A stretch of 64,000 nt of DNA. Origin: Rubrivivax gelatinosus. Lineage in GTDB: Bacteria; Pseudomonadota; Gammaproteobacteria; Burkholderiales; Burkholderiaceae_C. Below, piece after piece: positions 1-10,805 of the stretch. Location of the stretch: NCBI RefSeq assembly GCF_004340905.1, contig NZ_SLXD01000018.1, forward strand, positions 1 through 64,000. Direction: 5' to 3'. The translations under genes were made by a program, and so were the position numbers. The notes below the pieces were generated by a model that saw only the letters and a program-made list of their open reading frames with translations, made no database searches and was not told where the DNA came from. The stretch's first letter is position 1; each line of letters begins with the position of its first letter.

Positions 1-1788
1 ATCTACGGCCTGCTGCACCTCAGCGGCTACGAGCTGTCGCTGGACGAGCTGAAGCGTTTCCGCCAGCTGCACAGCAAGACCGCCGGCCACCCCGAGGTCG
101 GCGTCACGCCGGGCGTCGAGACCACGACCGGCCCGCTGGGCCAGGGCCTGGCCAACGCCGTCGGCATGGCGCTGGCCGAGAAGCTGCTGGCCGCCGAGTT
201 CAACCGCCCCGGCCACACCCTCGTCGACCACCGCACCTGGGTCTTCCACGGCGACGGCTGCCTGATGGAAGGCATCAGCCACGAGGCCTGCTCGCTCGCC
301 GGCACGCTGCGCCTGTCCAAGCTGGTCGCGCTGTACGACGACAACGGCATCTCGATCGACGGCCACGTCGACGGCTGGTTCACCGACGACACGCCGGCGC
401 GGTTCCGCGCCTACGGCTGGCACGTCATCGGCCCGATCGACGGCCACGACGCCGCCGCGCTCGACGCCGCGATGGCCGAGGCGCGTGCCCAGGGCGACGC
501 CGCCGACGGCAAGCCGACGCTCATCGTCTGCAGGACGACGATCGGCAAGGGCGCGCCGAACAAGGCCGGCGGCCACGACGTGCACGGCGCGCCGCTGGGC
601 ACCGCCGAGGTCGCGGCGATGCGCCAGGCGCTGGACTGGCCCTGGGGCCCGTTCGAGATCCCCGACGAGCTGCGTGCCGCCTGGGACCAGCATGAACGCG
701 GCGCCGCCGCACACGCCGGCTGGAACCAGCGCCTGGCCGCCTACCGTGCCGAATACCCGGAGCAGGCTGCCGAGTTCGAACGCCGCATGGCCGGCGAGCT
801 GCCGGCCGGCTACGCCGAACGTGCCGCCGAAGCCGTCGCCCGGCTCGCCGCTTCGGCCGGCACCGTCGCCACGCGCAAGGCCAGCCAGCTGGCGCTGGAC
901 GCGCTGGCGCCGCTGCTGCCCGAGATCTTCGGCGGTTCGGCCGACCTGACGGGCTCCAACCTGACCAACTTCAAGGGCTGCGTCGTCGCCGGCCGCGACC
1001 GGCCGGGCAACCACCTGAGCTGGGGCGTGCGCGAGTTCGGCATGGCCGCCGCACTCAACGGCATGGCGCTGCACGGCGGCTTCATCCCCTACGGCGGCAC
1101 CTTCCTGACCTTCAGCGACTACAGCCGCAACGCGGTGCGCATGGCCGCGCTGATGAAGCAGCGTGTGATCCACGTCTTCACGCACGACTCGATCGGCCTG
1201 GGCGAGGACGGCCCGACGCACCAGAGCGTCGAGCACGTGCCCTCGCTGCGCCTGATCCCGGGGCTGGACGTCTGGCGCCCGGCCGATACTGCCGAGACCG
1301 CGGTCGCCTGGGCGAGCGCGATCGAACGCCGCGACGGCCCGACGGCGCTGGCGCTGTCGCGCCAGAACCTGGCACCGGCGGCCGACGCCAGCCGCCTGGC
1401 CGAGATCGCACGCGGCGGCTATGTGCTCGCAGACGCCGCCGGCGCACGTGCCGTGATCATCGGCACCGGCAGCGAGCTGCAGCTGGCGCTGCAGGCCCAG
1501 GCGGCGCTGGCGGCCGAGGGCGTGCCGGTGCGTGTGGTCTCGATGCCGAGCACCTCGGTCTTCGACCGCCAGGACGCGGCCTACGTTGACGCGGTGCTGC
1601 CGCCGGATCTGCCGGCGGTGGCGGTCGAGGCCGCGCACCCGGACTTCTGGCGCAAGTACGTCGGCCGCCGTGGTGCGGTCGTCGGCATCGCCAGCTTCGG
1701 CGAATCGGCGCCGGCACCGACGCTCTACCAGTACTTCGGCATCACCGCCGAACGGGTGGCCGAGGCCGTGCGCGGCCTGCTCGGCTGA
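1..1788 (+). CDS. cbbT: Transketolase, Calvin cycle type (5' end cut by window)
   Basis: Thiamine-diphosphate enzyme moving two-carbon ketol units in the Calvin and pentose phosphate cycles. Frame 1 is open from the first base (IYGLLHLSGYEL...), so the gene starts upstream; 595 residues are visible of about 670 usual. Seen: the GHPE...GVETTTGPLGQG block, the ThDP/Mg motif GDGCLMEG...YDDNGIS, the pyrimidine domain with FGGSADLTGSN, THDSIGLGEDGPTHQ with its catalytic His, and a C-terminal domain ending in YFGITAE. Stop at 1786-1788, then cbbZ after 23 bp with an AAGGAG ribosome site. The assignment to cbb rather than tktA rests on the cbbZ-cbbA-cbbY neighbours. Confidence 0.95.
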   Translation: MYGLLHLSGYELSLDELKRFRQLHSKTAGHPEVGVTPGVETTTGPLGQGLANAVGMALAEKLLAAEFNRPGHTLVDHRTWVFHGDGCLMEGISHEACSLAGTLRLSKLVALYDDNGISIDGHVDGWFTDDTPARFRAYGWHVIGPIDGHDAAALDAAMAEARAQGDAADGKPTLIVCRTTIGKGAPNKAGGHDVHGAPLGTAEVAAMRQALDWPWGPFEIPDELRAAWDQHERGAAAHAGWNQRLAAYRAEYPEQAAEFERRMAGELPAGYAERAAEAVARLAASAGTVATRKASQLALDALAPLLPEIFGGSADLTGSNLTNFKGCVVAGRDRPGNHLSWGVREFGMAAALNGMALHGGFIPYGGTFLTFSDYSRNAVRMAALMKQRVIHVFTHDSIGLGEDGPTHQSVEHVPSLRLIPGLDVWRPADTAETAVAWASAIERRDGPTALALSRQNLAPAADASRLAEIARGGYVLADAAGARAVIIGTGSELQLALQAQAALAAEGVPVRVVSMPSTSVFDRQDAAYVDAVLPPDLPAVAVEAAHPDFWRKYVGRRGAVVGIASFGESAPAPTLYQYFGITAERVAEAVRGLLG

Positions 1789-1811
1789 CGTCCTTCTCGA
1801 AGGAGCCCTCC

Positions 1812-2477
1812 ATGCTGCGCGCCCTGCTGATCGACCTCGACGGCACCCTCGTCGACACCGCGCCCGAGCTGGCGCTGGCGCTCAACGCCACCTTGCGCGC
1901 CTGGCAGCGCGAGACTGTGGACGAGGAGACGGTACGCGGCTGGATCGGCGACGGCGCGCGCGCGCTGCTGGAGAAGGCCTTCGGCGGCCCGGTCAGCGAG
2001 GCCGTCTGGCAGCACTTCTCGCTCGTCTACGGCGAGATCTGCGGCCTGCACAGCACGCTGTTCCCGGGTGCGCGCGAGCTGCTGCAGCGCCTGTCCGACG
2101 ACGGCGTGCGCCTGGCGCTGCTGACGAACAAGGAGCAGGTGTTCGCGCATCGCCTGCTGGCGCGGCACGACATCGCCGACCTGTTCGACCTGCTCGTCGC
2201 CGGCGACTCGCTGGCGGTGCGCAAACCCGATCCGGCGGTGGCCGGGCACGCGCTGGCCGCGCTGGACGTGCCGGCCGAGGAAGCGGCGCTGCTCGGCGAC
2301 TCGGTCACCGACGTGCGCACCGCGCGTGCCGCCGGCCTGCGCGCCTGGGTCGTCGGCCACGGCTACCCGGCCGGCGAGTTCGCCGGCGCCGACCGCCCCG
2401 ATGCCTTCGTCGCCACGCTCGCGGAGCTCGATCCGCAGGCGCTGGCCGGTGGTGCGGACCGGCAGTCCATCCACTGA
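1812..2477 (+). CDS. cbbZ: Phosphoglycolate phosphatase (HAD family)
   Basis: Removes phosphate from 2-phosphoglycolate, the toxic product of Rubisco oxygenation. 221 residues, normal for Gph/CbbZ. The HAD nucleophile motif DLDGTLVDT lies at residues 8-16, motif II is LLTNKEQ, and motif III/IV includes RKPDP and LLGDSVTDVRTARAAG. The ATG has a good AAGGAG site 8 bp upstream. It sits between cbbT and cbbA, the order known from other betaproteobacterial cbb operons. Confidence 0.93.
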   Translation: MLRALLIDLDGTLVDTAPELALALNATLRAWQRETVDEETVRGWIGDGARALLEKAFGGPVSEAVWQHFSLVYGEICGLHSTLFPGARELLQRLSDDGVRLALLTNKEQVFAHRLLARHDIADLFDLLVAGDSLAVRKPDPAVAGHALAALDVPAEEAALLGDSVTDVRTARAAGLRAWVVGHGYPAGEFAGADRPDAFVATLAELDPQALAGGADRQSIH

Positions 2478-2537
2478 TCCCGCCGCCGGCGACCTGCGCG
2501 CCGGCACCCCCGTTGCCTTTACGACGCAGGAGTCACC

Positions 2538-3551
2538 ATGCCCCTCATCGCGCTGCGCCCGCTGCTCGACCATGCCGCCGAACACGATTACGGCGTGCCC
2601 GCCTTCAACGTCAACAACATGGAGCAGATCCAGGCGATCCTGCAGGCCGCCCAGGCCTGCGACGCGCCGGTGATCCTGCAGGCCAGCGCCGGGGCGCGCA
2701 AATACGCCGGCGAGCCTTTCCTGCGCAAGCTGGTCGAGGCCGCCGTCGAGCAGTACCCGGCGACGCCGATCTGCCTGCACCAGGACCACGGCGCCTCGCC
2801 GGCGGTCTGCGTGCAGGCCATCCGCTCGGGCTTCACCAGCGTGATGATGGACGGCTCGCTGCGCGAGGACCAGAAGACGCCGGCGAGCTACGACTACAAC
2901 GTCGAGGTCACGCGCCGCGTCGTCGAGATCGCACGCGCCGTCGGTGTCAGCGTCGAAGGCGAGCTCGGCTGCCTGGGCTCGCTGGAGACCGGCACCGCCG
3001 GCGAGGAGGATGGTGTCGGCGCCGAAGGTGTGCTCGACCACTCGCAGCTGCTGACCGACCCCGAGCAGGCCGCCGACTTCGTCGCCCGCACCGGCGTCGA
3101 CGCGCTGGCGATCGCCATCGGCACCAGCCACGGCGCCTACAAGTTCACGCGCCAGCCCACCGGCGACATCCTGGCGATCGAGCGCATCGCCGCGATCCAC
3201 GCCCGCATCCCGAACACCCACCTCGTGATGCACGGCAGCTCCAGCGTGCCGCAGGAGTGGCTGCAGATCATCCGCCAGCACGGCGGCGCGATCCGCGAGA
3301 CCTACGGCGTGCCGGTCGAAGAAATCGTGCGCGGCATCCGCCACGGCGTGCGCAAGATCAACATCGACACCGACATCCGCCTCGCGATGACCGGGGCCAT
3401 GAGAAAAGTCATGGCGGAGAAACCCGAAGAGTTCGATCCTCGTGCGTTTTTGAAGGCCGCAACCGCGGCCGCGCGCGACATCTGCCGGGACCGCTTCGAG
3501 GCCTTCGGCTGCGCCGGGCAGGCCTCCCGGCTGGTTCGTGCCCGCGGCTGA
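2538..3551 (+). CDS. cbbA: Fructose-1,6-bisphosphate aldolase, class II, Calvin cycle subtype
   Basis: Zinc-dependent condensation of dihydroxyacetone phosphate with glyceraldehyde 3-phosphate (and erythrose 4-phosphate for sedoheptulose bisphosphate). 337 residues. N-terminal PAFNVNNMEQ, the active-site block LHQDHG at 80-85 with Asp83 and Zn-ligand His84, a GELGCLGSLETG loop, and VMHGSSS and NIDTDIRLAMTGA phosphate-binding segments are all visible. An AGGAG site precedes the ATG. Followed by cbbY after 19 bp with its own site. No glyceraldehyde-3-phosphate dehydrogenase, phosphoglycerate kinase or pyruvate kinase gene lies between cbbZ and cbbA, so this operon is shorter here than in Cupriavidus. 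Confidence 0.95.
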   Translation: MPLIALRPLLDHAAEHDYGVPAFNVNNMEQIQAILQAAQACDAPVILQASAGARKYAGEPFLRKLVEAAVEQYPATPICLHQDHGASPAVCVQAIRSGFTSVMMDGSLREDQKTPASYDYNVEVTRRVVEIARAVGVSVEGELGCLGSLETGTAGEEDGVGAEGVLDHSQLLTDPEQAADFVARTGVDALAIAIGTSHGAYKFTRQPTGDILAIERIAAIHARIPNTHLVMHGSSSVPQEWLQIIRQHGGAIRETYGVPVEEIVRGIRHGVRKINIDTDIRLAMTGAMRKVMAEKPEEFDPRAFLKAATAAARDICRDRFEAFGCAGQASRLVRARG

Positions 3552-3570
3552 CGCGAGACGAGGAATCACC

Positions 3571-4305
3571 ATGACCTTGAAGGCGCTGCTCTGGGACGTT
3601 GACGGCACGCTGGCCGAAACCGAAGACCATGGGCACCGGGTCGCCTTCAACCTGGCGTTCAAGGAAGCCGGCCTGCGCTGGCGCTGGGACAGCGAGCTCT
3701 ACGGCGACCTGCTGAAGGTCACCGGCGGCAAGGAGCGGCTGTTGGCCTGGCTCGAACGCGTGGACCCGGCCGCCGCCGCGGCCCCCGACGCGGCCGCGCG
3801 CATGACCCGGCTGCATGAACGCAAGACCGCGATCTACGTCGACCTGCTGACCCGCCGTGCGGTGGGTTTTCGCCCCGGCGTGGCACGCCTGCTCGACGAC
3901 GCCCAGGCCGCCGGCCTGCGCCAGGCGATCGCGACGACCACGACGCCGGCCAACGTCACCCAGCTGATCGACGTGACACTGGGCGGCCGCGGCCACCGGC
4001 TGTTCGAGATCGTCGGCGCCGGCGACGCGGTGCCGAAGAAGAAGCCGGCGCCGGACATCTACCGCTGGGTGCTGGAGCGCATGCGCCTGGCGCCGCACGA
4101 ATGCCTGGCGATCGAGGACTCGCGCATGGGCGTCGAGGCCGCGGTGGCCGCCGGCGTGCCGGTGCTGCTGGTGCGCAGCCGCTACACCGGCACCGCGACG
4201 ATCCCCGGCACCGTCGGCGACCTGCCCAGCCTCGAAGGCGTGCGCCTGCAGCAGCTGCGCGACTGGCACGCCAAGGCGGTGCAGGGCAGCGCGGCCGCAG
4301 CCTGA
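3571..4305 (+). CDS. cbbY: CbbY, HAD-family sugar bisphosphate phosphatase
   Basis: CbbY proteins dephosphorylate xylulose-1,5-bisphosphate, a misfire product that inhibits Rubisco. 244 residues; HAD motif I WDVDGTLAETE at residues 8-18, motif III VPKKKPAPDIY, motif IV AIEDSRMGVEAA. The ATG at 3571 is preferred over an in-frame ATG at 3538 because 3538 lies inside cbbA and a GACGAGG site precedes 3571. Last gene of the operon. Its stop is only 10 bp from the stop of the convergent hupV, with no obvious terminator between them. Confidence 0.92.
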   Translation: MTLKALLWDVDGTLAETEDHGHRVAFNLAFKEAGLRWRWDSELYGDLLKVTGGKERLLAWLERVDPAAAAAPDAAARMTRLHERKTAIYVDLLTRRAVGFRPGVARLLDDAQAAGLRQAIATTTTPANVTQLIDVTLGGRGHRLFEIVGAGDAVPKKKPAPDIYRWVLERMRLAPHECLAIEDSRMGVEAAVAAGVPVLLVRSRYTGTATIPGTVGDLPSLEGVRLQQLRDWHAKAVQGSAAAA

Positions 4306-4315
4306 GCGTTCTTCA

Positions 4316-5770
4316 TCAATGGACCGTGCAGACCATGCACGGGTCGAACGAACGCACGACGTGCTGAACCGCGACCGGCGTCGTCTCGCCGGTTGAGACC
4401 GGCGCGCCGACCAGCGCCGCTTCCAGCGCGCCGGGCACGCCGGCCGCGTCGCGCGGCGAGAAGTTCCAGCTCGTCGGCGCGACGATCTGCCAGCTGGCGA
4501 TGCGCCCGCGCTCCAGCCGCAGCCAGTGGCCGAGCGCGCCGCGCGCGGCTTCGGTGAGGCCGCAGCCTTCGGCCTCGTCGGGCAGCCGCGTCGCGACGTG
4601 GAACGGCTCGCGCGGCACGATCGCGGCGAGCGCCTGCTCCATCAGCCCCGGCAGCCGCGCCAGCTCCACCAGCCGCGCCAGCACGCGTGCCGCGACGCCG
4701 CAGCCGTGGCGCGCGACGAAGTCCGTCACCAGCGGCTGGCCGGCGAGCAGCTGCCGCGCCAGCGCGCCGGTCTCGACGACCCGGCCGGCCAGGCGCGGCG
4801 CCTTGTTCCAGGTGTAGCCGCCGGGCTTGTCGGCATCGGGCCGCGTCAGGCCGACGCTGGGGTGCAGCGCGCCTTCGGGCGCGTCGGCCAGCCAGGCGTG
4901 GGTCGCATCCTCGGTGATCGTCGCCAGGTCCAGCGCTGCGATGCGGCCGTCTTCCCAGACGCCGGGCGGGAAGACGTGGCCGCCGTCGGGCTGCACGAAG
5001 CCGCCGTAGCCCAGCAGCCGGCCGGGGCCTGGGCCCAGCGCCGCCAGCCCGAGGTCCGACGCGATCTCCAGCCAGAGCCGGAAGTCACCGCGCCCCGGCG
5101 CTGCTGCACGCCAGTGCTCCAGCGCGGCTTCGTCGCGCAGCGCCAGCAGCTCTTCCAGCGGCGCGCCGAACAGCTCCTGCTCCAGGAAGGCGCGGAACTC
5201 GCGCACACGCGCCAGCAGCCGCAGGCGTTCGGAGGCCTCGATCGCACGCGAGCTGCCGCCGGGCTGGATGCTCTGCGTGTGCGGCCACTTGCCGCCCAGC
5301 GTGCCCAGCAGCTCGAACCAGCGCTGGCGCGCGGCCAGCGCCTTGCGTGCCTGCACGCCGGCGAGCGCGGCGAAACGCCGCTCGGCCTCGGCGAACCACG
5401 GCCGCGCGGCGTAGGCCGGCCGCGTGAAGTCGGGCATGAAGAACAGGTAGAAGTGCGACAGGTGGTCGGCCGCGTTCTCGGTGCCCAGCATCAGGTTGGT
5501 GGTGTGCACGCCGTTGGGCGGCGGCGTGACGCCGGCGGCGGCGGCCAGCGCACGCGCCGCGGCGACCGACTGCGACACCGAGCAGATGCCGCAGATGCGC
5601 GGCACGATGACCAGTGCGTCCATCGCCGGGCGGCCGACCAGCATCTGCTCGAAGCCGCGGTACATCGGCGACACCACCTGGGCCGACGCGACGCGGCCCT
5701 CGGCGACGTCCAGCCGCACTTCCAGGTCGCCCTCCACGCGGTTGAAGGGCCCGACGATCAGACGGCTCAT
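4316..5770 (-). CDS. hupV: Regulatory [NiFe] hydrogenase large subunit
   Basis: Large subunit (HupV/HoxC) of the cytoplasmic H2 sensor. 484 residues. The first Ni ligand motif is RICGICSVSQ (Cys60, Cys63, with Gln67 where catalytic enzymes have His), and the last is DPCMVCTVH at the extreme C-terminus (Cys478, Cys481, His484). The chain ends exactly at the His, so there is no cleavable tail; this is the signature of regulatory hydrogenases, which need no HupD-type protease. Lies 22 bp after hupU and is the last gene of the hydrogenase locus. The sensor kinase gene (hupT/hoxJ) usually found beside it is missing. Confidence 0.94.
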   Translation of the reverse strand: MSRLIVGPFNRVEGDLEVRLDVAEGRVASAQVVSPMYRGFEQMLVGRPAMDALVIVPRICGICSVSQSVAAARALAAAAGVTPPPNGVHTTNLMLGTENAADHLSHFYLFFMPDFTRPAYAARPWFAEAERRFAALAGVQARKALAARQRWFELLGTLGGKWPHTQSIQPGGSSRAIEASERLRLLARVREFRAFLEQELFGAPLEELLALRDEAALEHWRAAAPGRGDFRLWLEIASDLGLAALGPGPGRLLGYGGFVQPDGGHVFPPGVWEDGRIAALDLATITEDATHAWLADAPEGALHPSVGLTRPDADKPGGYTWNKAPRLAGRVVETGALARQLLAGQPLVTDFVARHGCGVAARVLARLVELARLPGLMEQALAAIVPREPFHVATRLPDEAEGCGLTEAARGALGHWLRLERGRIASWQIVAPTSWNFSPRDAAGVPGALEAALVGAPVSTGETTPVAVQHVVRSFDPCMVCTVH

Positions 5771-5792
5771 GCGGCGATTCTGTGCGGCGCGC

Positions 5793-6793
5793 TCACCGCC
5801 GCGTGCGCCGGATCGCCGGCGGCACGACGACGTGGTCGGCCACGGCGTTGTGCTTCACGCGCCGCGGCGTCGCGCTCTTGGCCAGCGAGGACAGCGCGAC
5901 GAACCAGGCCTTGGGCATGTCGGTCGGCAGGCCGATCGGGATGCCGGCGAGTTTGGGCGTGGTGTCGAAGGCGTGGCCCGGCTCCTGGAAGCCGGGTTCG
6001 GTGCAGCTGATGCAGGCGTAGCCGCCGCGCGTGCACGAGCCTTCGCCGTTCCACAGCCGGGTGTTGCAGTCGGCGTGTGCCTGGGTGCCTTTGCAGCCCA
6101 GGTGCTCCATCATGCAGCCGAGGTCGGACGGCCGTTCGGCGCTGGCCTTGAACTCGTAGTACTCGTTGCGCGTGCAGCCGTGGTGCACCAGCTGGTCGGC
6201 GTAGAAACGCGGGCGCTGCAGCGCGTCGAGGTCGGCGGCGGCCAGCGAGCCGTCGGCCAGCGCCATCAGCGTCTCCAGCACCCAGCCCGGGTGCGTCGGG
6301 CAGCCGGCGATGTTGAGCACCGGCAGCCCGCCGGCGGCGCGGAACCCGGCGCCGAGCAGGCCGCCGGCCAGGTCGTCCTCGTACTGCAGGCCGCAGGCTT
6401 CGGTCGGGTTGGCGCCGGCGGCGGTCACGCCGCCCCAGGCGGCGCAGCTGCCGACCGCGACGACGTGGCGCGCCTGCGCGGCCAGCCGGCGCACCCAGGA
6501 GACCATCGGCACGCCGGTGCCGGCCAGCAGGTGGAAGCGCCCGCTGCCGTTGGGGCCGCGCAGCAGCGCGCCTTCGACGACCAGCACGTCCAGCGGCCGG
6601 CGGCCGTTGGCGATCTCGTCGAGCAGCGCCGTGACCTCGTCGCCGCTGGCGCGCGACAGCGACGGGTGCCAGAGCAGGCGGATGCCGGCGTCGGCCAGCA
6701 GCGCCGGGAAGTCGGGCGTGTCGGCGCACAGCAGCGACATGCTGCAGCCGCCGCAGCCGCCGCTCTGCAGCCAGAGCAGGTCCAGCGGCGCGC

Positions 6794-6797
<4 letters not shown>
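5793..6797 (-). CDS. hupU: Regulatory [NiFe] hydrogenase small subunit
   Basis: Fe-S subunit (HupU/HoxB) of the H2 sensor. 334 residues from a GTG at 6797 that overlaps the hoxA stop as GTGA. Longer in-frame starts would lie deep inside hoxA. The first cluster motif GGCGGCSMS (Cys15, Cys18) lies almost at the N-terminus: there is no twin-arginine signal, so the protein stays in the cytoplasm. Further cluster ligands are seen in GSCAAWGG, NIAGCPTHPG, HHGCTRNEYYEF, MEHLGCKG, CNTRLWN and GGYACISCTEPGF. It has no C-terminal membrane anchor, unlike HupS. Confidence 0.93.
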
Positions 6798-8290
<1,493 letters not shown>

Positions 8291-8395
8291 CGGCGGGCGG
8301 TCGTCCGCCCGGGGTGGCGGCAAGCGGCCATGCTAGCGGCCCGGGGCTGCGCCCGCCTTACGCGTTTTCCGCAGCCGATCGAGGCGCTCGGCGGC
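8291..8395 (-). promoter_or_regulatory. hypE-hoxA spacer with a hairpin at the hoxA start
   Basis: The 105-bp gap before hoxA is the widest inside the locus downstream of hupL. It contains a 7-bp inverted repeat (CGGGCGG at 8294-8300 / CCGCCCG at 8305-8311, 4-base loop) only 3 bases upstream of the hoxA ATG, where it could limit ribosome access. No Shine-Dalgarno sequence is apparent. A separate hoxA promoter could lie here but no convincing -35/-10 is visible. Confidence 0.3.
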
Positions 8396-9448
8396 TCAGC
8401 AGATCCTGGGAAGTTGCTCACCGGACAGCCAGTCGACGATGCGCCGCCCGCCCAGCCGCGTCGTCATCTGCACGAAGCGGCGTTCGTCGGCGACGACGCG
8501 GCCGATGACCGCGGCGTCGCGGCCGCGCGGGTGGGCGCGCATCGCCGCCAGCAGCGCCTCGGCGTGTTCGGGCGCGGCGACGGCCAGCAGCTTGCCTTCG
8601 TTGGCGACGTACAGCGGGTCCAGCCCCAGCAGCTCGCAGGCTGCGGCGACCTGGGCCTGCATCGGGATCGCCGCCTCGTCCAGGTGCAGGCCGACGCCCG
8701 ACTGGCGCGCGATCTCGTTGAGCGTGGTCGCGACGCCGCCGCGTGTCGGGTCGCGCAGCGTGCGCACCGCGCCTTCGGGCACCGCGGCCAGCATCGCCGC
8801 GACCAGGCCGTTCAGCGCCGCGGTGTCGGAGACGATGCGCGTCTCGAACTCCAGCGACTCACGCTGCGACAGCACCGCGACGCCGTGTTCGCCGATCGTG
8901 CCCGACAGCAGCACGACGTCGCCCGGCCGCGCGTGGGCGCCGCCGATCGAACGCCCGGGCGGCAGCGCGCCGACGCCGGTCGTCGTGATGAAGACGCCGT
9001 CGCCCTTGCCGCGTTCGACGACCTTGGTGTCGCCGGTGACGATGGCGACGCCGGCCTCGCGCGCCGCGGCGGCCATCGATTCCACGATGGTCTTCAGCTC
9101 GGCGAGCGCGAAGCCTTCTTCGAGGATGAAGCTGGCCGCCAGGTACAGCGGCGTGGCGCCCAGCATCGCGACGTCGTTGACGGTGCCGTGCACCGCCAGG
9201 CCGCCGATGTCGCCGCCGGGGAAGAACAGCGGCGAGATCACGTGGCCGTCGGTGGCCATCACCAGGCGGTGACCGGGCGCCAGCGCCGGCAGCGCTGCGC
9301 CGTCGTCGCCCTGGCGCAGCCATTCGTTGTCGAAGGCGCGTGCGAAAAGTTCGTCGACGAGTTGCGCGGCGGCGCGCCCGCCGGCGCCGTGGTTGAGGTC
9401 GACGCGGCCCTGGCGCCAGTCGATCGGGCGTTGGTAATCGGTCTTCAT
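8396..9448 (-). CDS. hypE: Hydrogenase maturation protein HypE
   Basis: Dehydrates the carbamoyl group that HypF places on its C-terminal Cys, giving the thiocyanate used for the Fe-CN ligands. 350 residues. Features seen: NHGAGGRAAAQLV near the N-terminus, the AIR-synthase-like ATP core (VTGDTKVVERGKGDG), LRDPTRGGVATTLNEIA, and the essential C-terminal PRIC tetrapeptide with the acceptor Cys as last residue. ATG 9448 overlaps the hypD stop as ATGA. Confidence 0.96.
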   Translation of the reverse strand: MKTDYQRPIDWRQGRVDLNHGAGGRAAAQLVDELFARAFDNEWLRQGDDGAALPALAPGHRLVMATDGHVISPLFFPGGDIGGLAVHGTVNDVAMLGATPLYLAASFILEEGFALAELKTIVESMAAAAREAGVAIVTGDTKVVERGKGDGVFITTTGVGALPPGRSIGGAHARPGDVVLLSGTIGEHGVAVLSQRESLEFETRIVSDTAALNGLVAAMLAAVPEGAVRTLRDPTRGGVATTLNEIARQSGVGLHLDEAAIPMQAQVAAACELLGLDPLYVANEGKLLAVAAPEHAEALLAAMRAHPRGRDAAVIGRVVADERRFVQMTTRLGGRRIVDWLSGEQLPRIC

Positions 9449-10584
9449 GCGGCGACGACGGGGATGTCCTTGAACCGTCCATACGCGTAATGCGCGGCGC
9501 AGGCGCCTTCGGACGAGACCATGCACGAGCCCATCGGGTTGTCGGGCGTGCAGACGGTGCCGAACAGCGCGCAGTCCGACGGCGTCTTCACGCCGCGCAG
9601 GATGGCGCCGCACTCGCAGCGTTTGTGGTCGGGCACCGGCTGGTAGGTCAGCGCGAAGCGCTGCTCGGCGTCGAAACGTGCGTAGGCGGGGCGCAGGCGC
9701 AGCGCGCTGTCGGGCACCGTGCCCAGGCCGCGCCACTCGAAGGATTCGCGGTGTTCGAAGACCTGGTCCATCGCCGCGATCGCCGCGGCGTTGCCGTCGC
9801 GGCCGACGGCGCGCACGAACTCGTTCTCGACCTCGGCTCGGCCGTCGTTGACCTGGCGCACCAGCATCAGGATGGCCTGCATCACGTCCAGCGGCTCGAA
9901 GCCGGCGATGACGACCGGCTTGCGGTAGGCGGCAGCAAACGGCTCGTACGGCGCCGAGCCGATGACGATGCTGACGTGTGCCGGGCCGACGAAGCCGTCC
10001 AGCGGCACCGTGCCCCATTGCGCGACCTCGGGCGAGTTCAGCACGTGGGTGATCGCCGCCGGCGTCAGCACGTGGCAGCAGAGCACGCTGAAGTTGGCCA
10101 GGTCCTCGGCCGCGGCCTGGCGCAGCACCAGCGCCGTCGGCGGCGTCGTCGTCTCGAAGCCGATGGCGAAGAACACGACCTCGCGCGCCGGGTTCTGGCG
10201 CGCCAGCTTCAGCGCATCGGCGGCCGAATAGACCATGCGGATGTCGCCGCCGCGCGCCTTGGCCTTCAACAGCGACAGGCCGCCGGAGGCCGGCACACGC
10301 ATCGTGTCGCCGTAGGTGCAGACGATGGCGCCGTGCTCCAGCGCCAGCGTGATCGCCTGATCGACACGGCCGATCGGCAGCACGCAGACCGGGCAGCCGG
10401 GGCCGTGGATCATGCGCACGTTGGCCGGCAGCAGCGACGCGACGCCATAGCGTGCGATGGCGTGCGTGTGGCCGCCGCAGAACTCCATGAAGGCGTAGCG
10501 CCGCGCCGGGTCGGCTTCGGCGGCGATGCGTTCGGCCAGGTGGCGCGCGGTGTCGCCGTCGCGGAACTCGTCGACGTACCTCAT
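9445..10584 (-). CDS. hypD: Hydrogenase maturation protein HypD
   Basis: Iron-sulfur scaffold that with HypC assembles the Fe(CN)2CO unit. 379 residues from MRYVDEFRDG. Diagnostic motifs: FCGGHTHAI, GPGCPVCVLP, GFETTTPP, the [4Fe-4S] ligand region with CECGAILRG, and C-terminal PMGSCMVSSEGACAAHY. The ATG at 10584 overlaps the hypC stop (ATGA); upstream in-frame sequence lies inside hypC and hypF and is not coding for HypD. Confidence 0.96.
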   Translation of the reverse strand: MRYVDEFRDGDTARHLAERIAAEADPARRYAFMEFCGGHTHAIARYGVASLLPANVRMIHGPGCPVCVLPIGRVDQAITLALEHGAIVCTYGDTMRVPASGGLSLLKAKARGGDIRMVYSAADALKLARQNPAREVVFFAIGFETTTPPTALVLRQAAAEDLANFSVLCCHVLTPAAITHVLNSPEVAQWGTVPLDGFVGPAHVSIVIGSAPYEPFAAAYRKPVVIAGFEPLDVMQAILMLVRQVNDGRAEVENEFVRAVGRDGNAAAIAAMDQVFEHRESFEWRGLGTVPDSALRLRPAYARFDAEQRFALTYQPVPDHKRCECGAILRGVKTPSDCALFGTVCTPDNPMGSCMVSSEGACAAHYAYGRFKDIPVVAA

Positions 10585-10805
10585 CGGGCGGCCTGCGCGG
10601 CTTCGGCGAACAGCGCCAGCGTGCGCGCCGCTTCCTCGGGGTCGAGCAGGCCGATCGCGAAACCGACGTGCACGACGACGTAGTCGCCGACGGCGGCGGC
10701 GGGCACCAGCGCCAGCGAGACGCTCTTGCGCACGCCGCCGAGCTCGACGAGGGCCTCGTCGCCGTCGCGGCGTTCGACGACGAGGGCGGGCAGGGCGAGG
10801 CACAT
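10581..10805 (-). CDS. hypC: Hydrogenase maturation chaperone HypC
   Basis: Small chaperone that carries the Fe(CN)2CO moiety with HypD and delivers it to the hydrogenase large subunit. 74 residues, starting MCLALPA, with the essential Cys at position 2, then the OB-like fold segment GDYVVVHVGFAIGLLDPEEA. The start codon overlaps the hypF stop by one base (TGATG) and the stop overlaps hypD by ATGA. A second HypC-family gene, hupF, lies upstream in the same operon. Confidence 0.95.
   Translation of the reverse strand: MCLALPALVVERRDGDEALVELGGVRKSVSLALVPAAAVGDYVVVHVGFAIGLLDPEEAARTLALFAEAAQAAR

Noticed and set aside
166..3574. Long alternative-frame ORFs overlapping cbbT, cbbZ and cbbA on both strands (up to 680 codons)
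   Set aside because: Arg/Ala/Pro-rich shadow translations caused by about 70% G+C; the real genes in these places have clear family motifs.
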